DNA from: Pycnopodia helianthoides
Lineage: Eukaryota > Echinodermata > Asteroidea > Forcipulatida > Asteriidae
NCBI GenBank assembly: GCA_032158295.1
Contig: CM063262.1
Coordinates: forward strand, 4,435,394-4,499,393
Reading direction: 5' to 3'
Length of the DNA: 64,000 nt
In this document: in pieces, positions 48,201 to 56,365 of the stretch
Layout of the letters: every line of letters begins with the position of its first letter
Position numbering within the stretch: position 1 is the stretch's first letter
The notes under the pieces: generated by a model
The model's input: the letters and a program-made list of their open reading frames with translations, nothing else
Databases searched by the model: none
What the model was told of the DNA's origin: nothing
Program-made: the position numbers and the translations under genes

Positions 48201-51200
48201 CTCATACGACAGATCAGGACACAATTTGTTTTGACATTATAAACAATCGCTGGTGACTGAATCGTTTGACTGCTCAAGCCTGAAGCACAAATTCTTACAA
48301 AAACATGCATAATAGTGGCTTCTTATATAGCGCTCATTTCCGTCACTCAGTGACGCTCAAGGCGCTTCAACAGTCAGTATTTTCCTGCAAGGTATATATG
48401 TGGAGCTACTTTTTGAAGTTTGAGACCTATTCCTTTACATAGCACAATGTAATGGTTTACAAGGTGCTGTGGCGCAATATGCTGCCAATCAAACCAGGAA
48501 CACCGGGGCGAACCCCTTCTCTTTTCGATAAGTGCACTGGGTTCGTTTTACGTGCATTACACAACACACGGGACCAACGGCTTTACGTCCCATCCGAAGG
48601 ACGAAGCAATAATGGCTAAGTGTCTTGCTTAAGGACACAAGTGTCACGACTGGGACTCGAACCCACACTCTGCTGAACAGAAACATCAGAGCTTGAATCC
48701 GGTGCTCTTATCCGCTCGGCCACGGCACGCATAGTGTTCAGAGCCAAACTTTATACACTCTAATATCACCTCAAGTGAGTGTTTTTGTGTGTGAAATACA
48801 GCGCTTGATCATCGCTAAACGCGCATTTACGTTTTCATGAAGTGGCTAATCCTGACGATCGATCACGATTGTCAGCTTCGTTTGGGTAGTTAAATTTTTC
48901 AGCAAAAAGGGACTCAGAATCAGCAGCTTGAAACAAATTTAAATGCGATTTTCTAAAAAAAATTATAATCTCGACAGCGGAACAATGACAACAATGACAA
49001 CACATGCACATTGTGGAAAGAAACTTCGCCCCGAAAAAGCTCCTGTTTATCCCATTTTGATTTTCTGTATCAGAATAACCCCAAGTGGGCCACTTTGTGT
49101 GTGAATTATTTACAATTCAGCACAAAATCATGTCATTCAAACATGAATTGATCGGTATCTTCTCAAGCAGTCCAAATTCCTTCAGTAAATCCAATTGCCA
49201 AGGTGAATGTTTAAAGACACTGGACACCTTTGGTAATTGTCCAAGACCAGTCTTCTCACTTGGTGTATCTCAACAATATATGCACAAAATAACAAACCTG
49301 TGAAAATTTGAACTCAATTGGTCGTCGAAGTTGTGAGATAATAATGGAAGAAAAAACACCCTTGTCCATGTTGTCACACGAAGTTGTGTGCTTTCAGAAG
49401 CTTGATTTCGATTTCGAGACCTCACGCGTGAGGTCTCAAAATCAATTCAAATATTTGACTGAGAAATTATTTCTTTCTCAAAAACTACGTTACTTCAGAG
49501 GGAGCCGTTTCTCACAATGTTTTATACCATCAACAGCTCTCCATTGCTCGTTACCAAGTAAGTTTTTATGCTAACAATTATTTTGAGTAATTACCAATAG
49601 TGTCCAGTGCCTTTAAGGGCCCGTATAACAATTGCTTATCACAGGATCAGGTCTTCTAATCTTATCAAAGTCCAAACAATTTGCTGCAGAGTGACAAAAA
49701 TGGAAGGATTTTTGGGCGTCACCCTAGCCAAACTGATTCCGAGTCCCTTTTTGCTGAAAAATACAAAGTTTCTACTTAAAAAAAAGCTGACAAGCATTCG
49801 ATCAATTGTCAGGATTAGCATTTCTTAAAGGAACATTACAGAATTGGTTTTGGCTGACAAAACAGTTGCTGGCAGTGTAAGCACTTTATGTAATCCACCA
49901 TATACATAAACTGACAAACCTGTAGAAGTTTGAGATTGATCGGCCATCTGGGTCACGAGAATATAGTGAAAAACCGATTACACATTTGCATGAAATCATA
50001 TAGATTCAACAAATGAATAAAACGCTCACTGAGCGATAAACTCCAATCGGAAAATTAGTTTATTCATTTCTCATCAAATATGGCATTTCAGACAGAAATA
50101 TTTCAAGGGATGTTTTCTACTATCATCATCATTAGACCGTGTAAGTTTTATGTAAATCTGTGATAAAAAATATATTTTACAAGTTTTTTTCTTACCAATT
50201 CTGTAATGTTCCTTTAAAAAACATGCGTGTTTAGCGATGTGCAAGCGCTGTACATTTGTGTATTTCACACACAAAAGCACTCACTTGATAATAGAGTGCA
50301 TAGAATTTGGCTCTGAAGGCACGCGTGTTTTTGTAAGAATTTGTGCTTCATGCTTGAGTGGTCTGTGGTTAAAATGCCCTGCAGCAGCCCTGGAATTCAT
50401 TTTTTGAGAGGGCGAGGTCATTTTTCACAAGTGCAAAGGGAACTTCCAAGTTGCAAAACTGAAACCTTTATGGGAAACTTTTGAAGGGGCACCAAGGTCG
50501 AGGACATTTCCAGGGGTACCAAGGCATTGTGAACAAGGGCATTAAGGTGAATTTGTCTTCGTGAAGTTTCAAGGCCTGGGCTTAATTTCACAACGCACTA
50601 AGGTTCATCAATGCGAGATTGTCAGTAATTACCATCCAGTGATTTGTATTGTGACGTCACACTTTGCTTAGCAGTTCAGATTGCGGTCACAGATTCAAAT
50701 CAGTGCTCTAGTCAGTTTTTCTTTCGTTCAACCCAAAAGTAATTGAAATTTTATCCTTATGGTTATTACTTGATATTTAAAATAAAAAAGTAGGGCCTAA
50801 TATCCCCTTACAGCGATCCCTCTGGTAAACTTGGGTGTGACGCCTGGCTATACGGCAGTAACATGTTGAATGGCCCCCGACTGGCACCCCCCCCCCCCCC
50901 TCCGGAACAATGATATTAACAAAATAGGAAGACCGCCAATATTAGGGCTAGCTGGCTCACCTAAATTTGAACCCTACTTTCATGACTTGATGCAATAAAG
51001 AACTCACTCTAAACTTGTGGTATCCCTGTTTTTTGATGTAGAAAAGCTTTTGTAGGTGAAATAAAATTTTAGTTCCACAATCCTTTACACATTTCCTTTG
51101 CAAACTGGCAAAGATGTACAATGTAATATGTAAGCATGGTTCATTAAACACAATTTTGACTGGCCTGTTGGATTACAAATATGGACTGGAGCCACTATTT

Positions 51201-54200
51201 TTATTTTTGCATTTGGTGAGCAGGCGATCGCTTCAATGTTGAACCCTGCTGGTACACGAACGGGCCTTCTACTAAACTACCAAGTTTCTACTTTGTGTTA
51301 GGCAGAGTCCATTTAAGTCAGGACAAAATGCCACGAGGAGTAATTATAGCCTTGAAGCGTCTTGCTCAAGAATGCAGGTGATGATTTGGCAGGAGATTTT
51401 ATCCCCCATGATATGGCGAATTGTGTAGAAATTTTGTCTGATAGCGCAGTCAACGTGTTAACTTAGCAACTACGATTGATTTGCAATTAAGATTCAATCT
51501 TAGCTCTTCGTGAAATAGGCCCCAGGCCCAAATTTGAACCCGAACTGTGATGACTCGGCCGCCAGAACTCGAATTCAATGCACACTATACCGCTCAGTCA
51601 AGACATGCCACATGAGCATTTACCGCATCATGTACTGAAAGATATTTGACACTTCCTGTACATAAATACAGTAACGGTATCCAAGAGGATGGGGACAGGG
51701 TTGCAGGGCTTGAGTGGCAGGCGGGGCTTCCCATCCCAGACCCCCTTCCCCCCCCCCACCCCCACCACACCCCCACCAATTTTTTCCAAGCATCAAATCT
51801 GTAAAGAAAAACAATATTGAAATACATCTGTACACACACTTTTTTATTTACTGTGTAGTTTAACTGTTGAAGGGGAACAGCATAAACAGTGTCAAAAGGA
51901 TACTGTCACTGTCCGAGAAGAAAATAAGCTCAAGAAAAGAAAACAAAATTCGCACTTACTTTTGGGGCTTATTCCCGCATACGCAGAGAACTAACACAGT
52001 TGACAGGCTCACCAATGTTGCTATGGTAACAAATAGCCCTCCTGCCAAGTGCGGTATGTAGCCCAAATCTGAAGGAAAGGTATAAACAACATTTCAATTT
52101 TTAAGAGACTGAAAGCCCTGTAAAATAAACCAACCTCAAAATACATCAATTGATTGAATTTTAACTGAGTGATTGAAACATGCTTTTCATCAGCTTTCAC
52201 AAATACCTTGACACAGTTTATCCATTCTGATTGGTCGAGAGGAGATCACATGGCCACATTTAAACGTGCAATAATGTATGGTTAGAAGTGTTTAATCATA
52301 CCCGTAACGGGCTTGAGTACACAGGCACTAATTTACGCAAAACGCGATCCGTACATGTAGGCCTACTGGTATTCAGTCTAAAATCTGTTAGGGACACGCC
52401 AGTACGCACAACCGTTGAGCGTGGCATGCATATTGACACCTTCACAAAACGAAGCCCGAGGACATGACGGGTTTTGAAAATTAACAGATAAATTTGTACA
52501 GATTTTCCAACAATATTACGCTTTTCTAAAACAAAAAGGGCATTTATGAGTAAGAATAAAAGAGAAGTGACTTGGTCTTAACCGGCCGTTTAAAACCTCG
52601 GATCGATCCTTTATCACATGGCCATGCAGGACCTTGCCAATTTTAAATGGCCAGTTAAGACGTCGTCGCCACTCTTTTATTCCCTTAATACATTTTGTTG
52701 AAAAGTAGGCTACCAAAGTAGTGCATGGAACAGAACTTTAGGCATAGAGGAGATCCTACTTTTTCCCTCAAAAAATGTATCCACTCCAAGCCTGATATCC
52801 ATTTGAAGGGAACTTTTTCCTTTCAGTTAATGCCCCTCAATGAAAGGAGGTGGCATAACCAGAGGGTAGCCCCAGGCTCAGCACACCCTTCATGCCCTTA
52901 CCGCCTTTCTTTCCTTCCCAACTAATGAGATAGAAAAAAAATGCACAAATGAATGGTTTTATAAATTAAAGGAACATTACAGAATTGGTAAGAAAAAAAA
53001 CTTGTAAAATATACTTTTTGATCACAGATTTACATAAAACTTACACGGTATAATGATGATGATGATAGAAAACATCCCTTGAAATATTTCTGTCTGAAAT
53101 GCCATAGTTGATGAGAAATGAATAAACTAATTTTCCAATTGGAGTTTATCGCTCAGTGAGCGTTTTATTCATTTGTTGAATCAATATGATTTCATGCAAA
53201 TGTGTAATCGGGTTTTCACTATTTTCTCGTGACCCAGATGGCCGATCGATCTCAAACTTCTACAGGTTTGTCAGTGATGGTGGATTACATAAAGTGCTTA
53301 CACTGCCAGCAACTGTTTTGTTAGCAAAAACCAATTCTGTAATGTTCCTTTAAATAGCCCCCTAAATTACATGTCTTTGCCCCGTTGCCTCCCCTCCCCC
53401 CCCCCCCAAATGAAAATGTCTGGTTCCGACACTCATTGAGGGAAATTTACATTGCTGCTACATTTAGAATATTTCAAGGAGCCCAAAAGAAAATGGCCTA
53501 AGACAAAGCCATGTTTCCAATCAACAAAGTAGTTTCAATCACCAATTTTACTGCAGGAAGGGACAAGATCTGCGTGTTATAAAGACCAGCCGTCGATTTA
53601 CACAAAATTTTTTGCAAATGTGTAAGTTGTGCACTTCTAACACAATCAATCTTGCACAAGTGAACTTACGCATTTTTTTTTGTAAAGTTTTGTGAAATCG
53701 GCTGCAGAGGCTCTGTCCTGAAATCCACACTCTGTGTTATCATCAGGTCTCTAAACATATGTTGAGATTTTAAGTTTCCTGTCGATAGTGACAGCCCATG
53801 GTCAGTGATGTAGTGGAGACCTGGAAGTCCAAGACAGAGATAAAGACCAAGACCAGCCCTTCCAAGACCGAGACTTTTGCAGGCCGAGACCGAGACCAAA
53901 ACCGAGACCAGTCCTTCCGAGACCGAGACCAGCCCTTCCGAGACCGAGACCAGCCCTTCCGAGACCGAGACTTTTGCAGGCCGAGACCGAGACCAGTCCT
54001 TCCGAGACCGAGACCAGTCCTTCCGAGACCGAGACCAGTCCTTCCAAGACCGAGACCAGTCCTTCCGAGACCAAGACCAGTCCTTCCGAGACCGAGACCA
54101 GTCCTTCCGAGACCGAGACTTTTGCAGGCCGAGACCGAGACCAAAACCGAGACCAAAACCGAGACCAAAACCGAGACCAGTCCTTCCGAGACCAAGACAT

Positions 54201-56028
54201 TTGCAGGCCAAGACCGAGACCATGAGACCGAGACCATCCCTTCCGAGATTAAGACTTTTGCAGGCCGAGACCGAGATCAAGACCGAGACTGAGACCACAA
54301 AATCGGTCTCGAGACCGATACCAGGGCCCAATTTCATAGAGCTGTGAAATGCACAAAAAGTAGCTAAGCACAACAAAATTATGCTTACCAGAAAAAGGTT
54401 ACCAGCCAAAATACCATGTTACATGTACACTTTGTGACTGGTATCCTGCTCATTTCTGCTTAGCAGACAATTGTTAAGCAATATTTTCTGCTTTTAAAAG
54501 CAGCTCTATGAAATTGGGTCCAGGTCTCGAGACCTACAACACTGCCCCTGATCTTTGCTGATGCGCTGTGCGCTGATACAGCGCTATGACCTGTGTAGTC
54601 TTTTTTTTTCGTAGCGATCATCCGCTGCGGCCGGGCCCAATCGCACATCACAGTATGTGCAGATGGTAGCTTTTCTACCATTCAGCACGTGCAGCTCTGC
54701 TCGGAAACCTGGCGTAATCACTTCAAAGTAAACCACCTCGCAAGAAAACTGCTGAAGCAGCGAGTAGCTAGCTACATAGTGCAGACACTGGACAGGTCAC
54801 ACACACAGCGCTGTATATCAGTGACAGTGCGCGCATGCGCATCAGCAAACATCATCATGGATGCCGGTCAGTTTATTTGTGTCAGTATCGCCTCTGATTC
54901 TTCATAAATTAGGCCTACACCCAAAAATGAGCGCACACATTTTCGTCTTAATGTGCTCTCCACATATTGAGCTACATGGTATTGCTAGTATTAGTGACAA
55001 CTGGGACGATATGTGGAGAACATCTCGGGATAAAAACATGGGTTTTTATATTTTAAAAATTATTTGACTTCCTTGAGATACTAACTTAGAGTTAGACATA
55101 CATGTAGCCTGTAGGGCCAAGAAGCGGAGAAAAGCGAATGCAAAGCAAATTATGTCATGTATGTGACACAAACAATACCGAAAGGCCTGTTTTCCAATTG
55201 TGACACGAAAAAATTCCTTTTCCTTGCACAGTTCACATGAAGTTTGAACTGGTTTTCAATATATTATCGCAACTACTTCAGAATTTAAAGGAACATTACA
55301 GAATTGGTAAGTACAAAACTTGTAAAATATACTTTTTGATCACAGATTTACATAAAACTTACACGGTCTAATAATGATGATTAGTAGAAAACATCCCTTG
55401 AAACATTTCTGTCAGAAATGCCATATTTGATGAGAAATGAATAAACTAATTTTCCGATTGAAGTTTATCGCTCAGTGAGCGTTTTATTCATTTGTTGAAT
55501 CTATATGATTTCATGCAAATGTGTAACCGGTTTTTCACTATTTTCTTGTAACCCAGATGGCCGATCGATCTCCAACCTCTACAGGTTTGTCAGTTTATGT
55601 ATATGGAGGATTACATAAAGTGCTGTTTTGTTAGCAAAAACCAATTCTGTAATGTTCCTTTACAATGCTTTAAGTAAGATGATAGATCAGAATGATGAGA
55701 GAAGTGAGATGTAAGAACAAAAATTGTTTAGTTTCTGTTTCTGAACAATTTTCCTGTTGACCTGTTTTCCGATCAAAACCCAATGACACCAGGATATTAA
55801 TATAAATGGGTCGCTAGGTTGGCCTAGTAATAAATACCATTCAGTAATAGGCCTAGTTCATCAGTACTCTAGTTAGTTGTAATAATACGAACCAACTTTG
55901 CCGCCGTCCGCGGTGCCTCCGCCGCCACTCGCCGCCTCGACAGGCAGCGATCGTACGCAACTCAGGACATTTTGCACCAAAATCACGCATAAGATCCACC
56001 CTGAAAACCTCTCTTTACCGGCCATCAT
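29496..56028 (-). CDS. PAG1: PAG1/Cbp-like transmembrane adaptor (gene span, eight exons)
   Basis: Exons 56028-55893, 52068-51960, 46427-46352, 45701-44927, 43338-43236, 42034-41834, 35339-35210 and 30280-29496 join in phase apart from one missing base in exon 4, giving about 771 residues. Order: signal peptide; short Gly-rich outer segment; one membrane span (about 53-73); Cys-Val-Cys like the palmitoylation site of PAG1; then a long cytoplasmic tail with about 17 Y-x-x-V/I/L motifs, proline-rich patches and C-terminal ETRL. Vertebrate PAG1 has the same plan, an EEAPPPVP-type segment, a Y-x-x-V-N-K Csk site (here NYAKVNK) and a TRL end that binds EBP50. The role is to recruit Csk and other SH2 proteins to membrane rafts and damp Src-family kinases. 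It is longer than human PAG1 (432 residues). A different raft adaptor is possible but less likely. Confidence 0.85.
30281..31695. other. PAG1-like intron 7, distal part
   Basis: It has a SINE tail (30405-30664, plus, ending in an (ATT)n run) and a family C MITE end (30895-31010). The rest is anonymous AT-rich sequence, with no exon seen. Confidence 0.55.
30405..30664 (+). mobile_element. tRNA-Leu-derived SINE, 5'-truncated
   Basis: It matches the body of 48307-48730 in inverted sense and ends in AAAGGCGCTATATAAATAC followed by (TTA)n, which fixes the 3' end of the family. Confidence 0.8.
31696..34660. repeat. 68-bp tandem array, about 40 units, rooted in a family G element
   Basis: The left end CCAGGCGAGATGAAG (31696) is the terminus of the family G element. 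One unit follows, interrupted by a nested MITE at 31784-31931. About 40 units of exactly 68 bp then run to about 34660. Each unit contains GTTCATGAAC and ends GAATGCATGTTCTG. The units differ mostly at single positions (GACG, GAAG or GGCG after TTCAT). The array lies in PAG1-like intron 7 and has no right-hand family G end. Confidence 0.92.
31784..31931. mobile_element. Nested MITE family H within the first 68-bp unit
   Basis: About 148 bp bounded by GCTCGATTTCACAAAG and CTTTGTGAAATCGACCCC. It splits the unit between TTCTGG and GACAGTT. Relatives are at 23650-23750, 50582-50690 and 51450-51527. Confidence 0.75.
34754..35128. mobile_element. MITE family A copy 5 (forward)
   Basis: 375 bp, TTAA at both ends, with small internal deletions relative to copy 3. 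It lies 81 bp from the exon 7 donor of the PAG1-like gene. Confidence 0.9.
35210..35339 (-). CDS. PAG1: PAG1-like exon 7
   Basis: The acceptor TTGGTTTCAG and the donor ACAG/GTATGTG give 130 bp, phase 0 to 1. It encodes a Ser/Pro/Lys linker with one LYEEITDE tyrosine motif. Confidence 0.85.
35600..36045. repeat. Degenerate 27-bp tandem repeat (TCAAACCTCATTCTA)
   Basis: Units such as TTCAAACCTCATTCTATCAC plus AGACTGC repeat about 15 times. The most regular copies lie at 35885-35975. It is in PAG1-like intron 6. Confidence 0.8.
36046..36928. other. PAG1-like intron 6, anonymous part
   Basis: No recognised exon. 36450-36780 is T-rich and ends in AATGAATGAATGAATAC. Confidence 0.4.
36929..37321. 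mobile_element. MITE family A copy 6 (forward)
   Basis: 393 bp, TTAA at both ends, with intact inverted repeats. Confidence 0.9.
38162..38452. mobile_element. TTAA-ended MITE family O
   Basis: 291 bp between TTAACACGTTGACTGGCA and GGCAGTCAACGTGTTAA. The sub-terminal CTACGA motifs are also inverted. Confidence 0.7.
39045..39790. repeat. 98-bp tandem array, 7.6 units
   Basis: The unit starts (ACATTGGACTGTTTCAAGCG) recur at 39045, 39143, 39241, 39339, 39437, 39535, 39633 and 39731. The inner units are almost identical; one C/G difference (ATTTCATG or ATTTGATG) splits the array into a left and a right half. The last unit is diverged. It lies in PAG1-like intron 6. Confidence 0.95.
40612..40930. 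mobile_element. DNA element family G copy 2
   Basis: 319 bp. The left end CCCGCCGAGATGAAG is slightly diverged; the right end is TCATCTCGCCTGGG. The interior carries a single 68-bp-type unit and otherwise matches 20443-20760. Confidence 0.8.
41262..41690 (+). pseudogene. LINE reverse transcriptase C-terminal fragment
   Basis: The plus strand reads LQRLQNKAARLAF, then TTPLIHDLHWLPVRKRITFK, then in a shifted frame HQTPGYIADCLERHV and later KLWNDLPQPLSE. These are the usual motifs at the end of jockey/CR1-type LINE ORF2 proteins. Several frameshifts make it a dead 3' fragment. It is antisense to the PAG1-like gene, in intron 6. Confidence 0.8.
41834..42034 (-). CDS. PAG1: PAG1-like exon 6
   Basis: The acceptor CATAACTTTCAG and the donor CAG/GTATGCC give 67 codons in phase 0. 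It encodes a likely short helix (RARQQAEQNARI), then HYQSIEEDQ, IYEPVDDQ and a proline-rich MHPPPLPGD, a possible SH3 site. Confidence 0.88.
42499..42668. mobile_element. MITE family I copy 1
   Basis: Ends GATTTCACGAAGC and GGTGAAATC; the interior is rich in inverted CTAAGTTAGGA and TCCTAACTTAGGA motifs. A relative is at 62831-62967. It is nested in family M. Confidence 0.75.
42840..43216. mobile_element. TTAA-ended MITE family R
   Basis: 377 bp with long imperfect inverted repeats: TTAAAGGTACACGTTGCCTA and the complement of TTGCCTTGGATCGGGCGA. The internal arms around GGTCAGCCATTTTG and CAAAATGGCCGACC also pair. It is inserted in family M at TTAA. Confidence 0.85.
43236..43338 (-). CDS. PAG1: PAG1-like exon 5
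   Basis: The acceptor CTTCTTTTACAG and the donor CAG/GTACAT give 103 bp, phase 2 to 0. It encodes a Ser/Thr/Gly-rich linker ending KKREPPYTQ, which with the next exon's Val makes a YTQV motif. Confidence 0.82.
43345..43760. repeat. Three diverged repeats of about 130 bp with CCAATCA motifs
   Basis: Each unit has ACCAATCAATCACTTCAATT (or close), CATGTTTTA, ATGAAATGTA and GAGAACCAATCACGTGATCA. They lie in PAG1-like intron 4, directly upstream of exon 5. Confidence 0.65.
43761..44926. other. PAG1-like intron 4, remaining sequence
   Basis: No exon is recognised. 44040-44200 includes a short stretch related to the 13500-13560 sequence (TTTCCCTGGAAACCATTGCG in inverted sense). Confidence 0.4.
44927..45701 (-). 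CDS. PAG1: PAG1-like exon 4: main signalling segment, one base short
   Basis: The acceptor is TTATTTCAG and the donor AG/GTCGGTGA. The first frame gives RRLPELPPTP and TYDVIGDTKGANRM. A second frame, starting near 45380, gives EQYACV, EAYASV, ASYASV, two GYARL motifs and DEEAPPVPYKPPDLQNEDE, which matches PAG1. The exon is 775 bp, whereas 776 bp would keep the phase. Frame two has a stop just upstream, and frame one loses all family features after about 45375. A single missing base explains this. Confidence 0.85.
45702..46351. other. PAG1-like intron 3
   Basis: 650 bp of AT-rich sequence without a recognised repeat. ACCCCCTACAA occurs twice near 46055 and 46090. Confidence 0.5.
46352..46427 (-). 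CDS. PAG1: PAG1-like exon 3
   Basis: The acceptor TTTGTTTCAG and the donor TTG/GTGAGTAG give 76 bp, phase 2 to 0. It encodes the acidic stretch DGQTEDAEANGGIEAVNNE and then VHIVPL. Confidence 0.85.
46945..47105. mobile_element. MITE family N copy 1
   Basis: Ends CAGGCCTGGAATAACACGG and AAATTCCAGGCCTGGG; the interior repeats TTGCCCTGGTC-like motifs. An inverted relative is at 50387-50580. It lies in PAG1-like intron 2. Confidence 0.65.
47228..47362. mobile_element. MITE family J copy 1
   Basis: The inverted arms CTTCACAAAACTTTGCGCAA and GCGTAAAGTTTTGTGAAAC, plus CAAGTGGACTTAC, make it almost fully palindromic. A relative is at 53585-53708. Confidence 0.7.
47363..48306. other. PAG1-like intron 2, anonymous part
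   Basis: No exon or recognised repeat. It is AT-rich, with a run of GTTAACC-like motifs near 47755-47825. Confidence 0.4.
48307..48730 (-). mobile_element. tRNA-Leu-derived SINE, full length
   Basis: The minus-strand head GCGTGCCGTGGCCGAGCGG, the anticodon-arm stretch GGATTCAAGC and the B box GGGTTCGAGTCCC are the best preserved in the window. The body ends GAGCGCTATATAAGAAGCC. It lies in PAG1-like intron 2. Confidence 0.88.
49211..49616. mobile_element. MITE family C copy 2
   Basis: 406 bp, TTAA at both ends (TTAAAGACACTGGACACC and AGTGTCCAGTGCCTTTAA). The centre holds the perfect 22-bp palindrome GAGACCTCACG and its complement. Confidence 0.88.
49825..50217. mobile_element. MITE family A copy 7 (forward)
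   Basis: 393 bp, TTAA at both ends, intact. It lies in PAG1-like intron 2. Confidence 0.9.
50387..50580. mobile_element. MITE family N copy 2
   Basis: Inverted and diverged relative of 46945-47105 (CCCTGGAATTCATTTTTTGA to TTCAAGGCCTGGG). Confidence 0.55.
50581..51959. other. PAG1-like intron 2, part next to exon 2
   Basis: Family H relatives at 50582-50690 and 51450-51527, a short tRNA-like repeat fragment at 50930-50960, and C-rich tracts near 50890 and 51740. No exon is recognised. Confidence 0.45.
51960..52068 (-). CDS. PAG1: PAG1-like exon 2: transmembrane segment
   Basis: The acceptor TTTCCTTCAG and the donor AAAA/GTAAGTG give 109 bp. It encodes LGYIPHLAGGLFV, then a hydrophobic run ending VLVLCVC, then GNKPQK. 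The Cys pair right after the span matches the CSSC palmitoylation motif position of PAG1. Confidence 0.88.
52069..52965. other. PAG1-like intron 1, part next to exon 2
   Basis: About 900 bp of unique-looking sequence. 52560-52680 has the inverted motif CTTAACCGGCC and GGCCAGTTAAG. No exon is seen. Confidence 0.45.
52966..53353. mobile_element. MITE family A copy 8 (reverse)
   Basis: 388 bp, TTAA at both ends, with intact inverted repeats. It lies in PAG1-like intron 1. Confidence 0.9.
53585..53708. mobile_element. MITE family J copy 2
   Basis: The inverted arms GATTTACACAAAATTTTTTG and GTAAAGTTTTGTGAAATC, with internal GTAAGTTGTGCAC and TGCACAAGTGAACTTAC. Confidence 0.7.
53817..54320. repeat. 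21-bp minisatellite (GAGACC-based)
   Basis: Units of GAGACCGAGACCAGTCCTTC plus C, interspersed with CTTTTGCAGGCC blocks and GAGACCAAAACC runs. The period is a multiple of three, so all frames of both strands stay open for 80-250 codons. These ORFs are artefacts. It lies in PAG1-like intron 1. Confidence 0.92.
54324..54521. mobile_element. MITE family D copy 7
   Basis: 198 bp with GGGCCCAATTTCATAGAGCT and ATGAAATTGGGTCC ends, inserted at the edge of the minisatellite. GGTCTCGAGACC occurs on both sides (54305-54316 and 54523-54534). Confidence 0.85.
54522..55284. other. PAG1-like intron 1, anonymous part
   Basis: A GC-richer patch at 54540-54660 and an AT-rich remainder, with no exon recognised. 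Confidence 0.4.
55285..55663. mobile_element. MITE family A copy 9 (reverse)
   Basis: 379 bp. The left end keeps TTAA; the right end reads TTAC, one change. Part of the interior near the right end is deleted. It lies about 230 bp from the exon 1 donor. Confidence 0.88.
55893..56028 (-). CDS. PAG1: PAG1-like exon 1: signal peptide
   Basis: Two adjacent ATGs lie at 56028 and 56025. The second has the better context (ATGATGGCC). It encodes a hydrophobic core WILCVILVQNVLSC and then a Gly/Ala-rich outer segment. The donor GTTCGT is moderate, but its phase 1 fits exon 2 exactly, giving Asp at the junction. Upstream 5' UTR is not defined. Confidence 0.75.
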
Positions 56029-56173
56029 AATAAAAGTGATTCCGATGACATGATATCGGGGCAGATTCCATCTATAGTCGCCACAATTGTATGGTTATCT
56101 ACCCGGAAATAACATCACAAGCAGCCATTTTTGTTTGGGCAGTCGACTGTCAGTCAGGTACATTTACTATCTG

Positions 56174-56365
56174 GGGCCAATTTCATAGAGCTGCTTAAGC
56201 AGAAAATATTGCTTATTAATTTTCTGCTTAGCAGAAAAGAGCAGGATACCAGTCACAAATTGTACTTGTGACATGGTAGTTTGGCTGGTAACCTTATTCT
56301 GGTAAGCATAATTTTGTTGTACTTAGCTACTTTTTGTGCTTAAGCAGCTCTATGAAATTGGGCCC
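56174..56365. mobile_element. MITE family D copy 8
   Basis: 192 bp with GGGGCCAATTTCATAGAGC and ATGAAATTGGGCCC ends, about 150 bp upstream of the PAG1-like start codon, so in its promoter or 5' UTR region. Confidence 0.85.

Noticed and set aside
53666..54409. Long ORFs on both strands (up to 247 codons) with repetitive ETETSPS- or GLGLGRTG-like translations
   Set aside because: They arise from a 21-bp minisatellite whose period is a multiple of three. All frames are open and the sequence has no protein-like composition.
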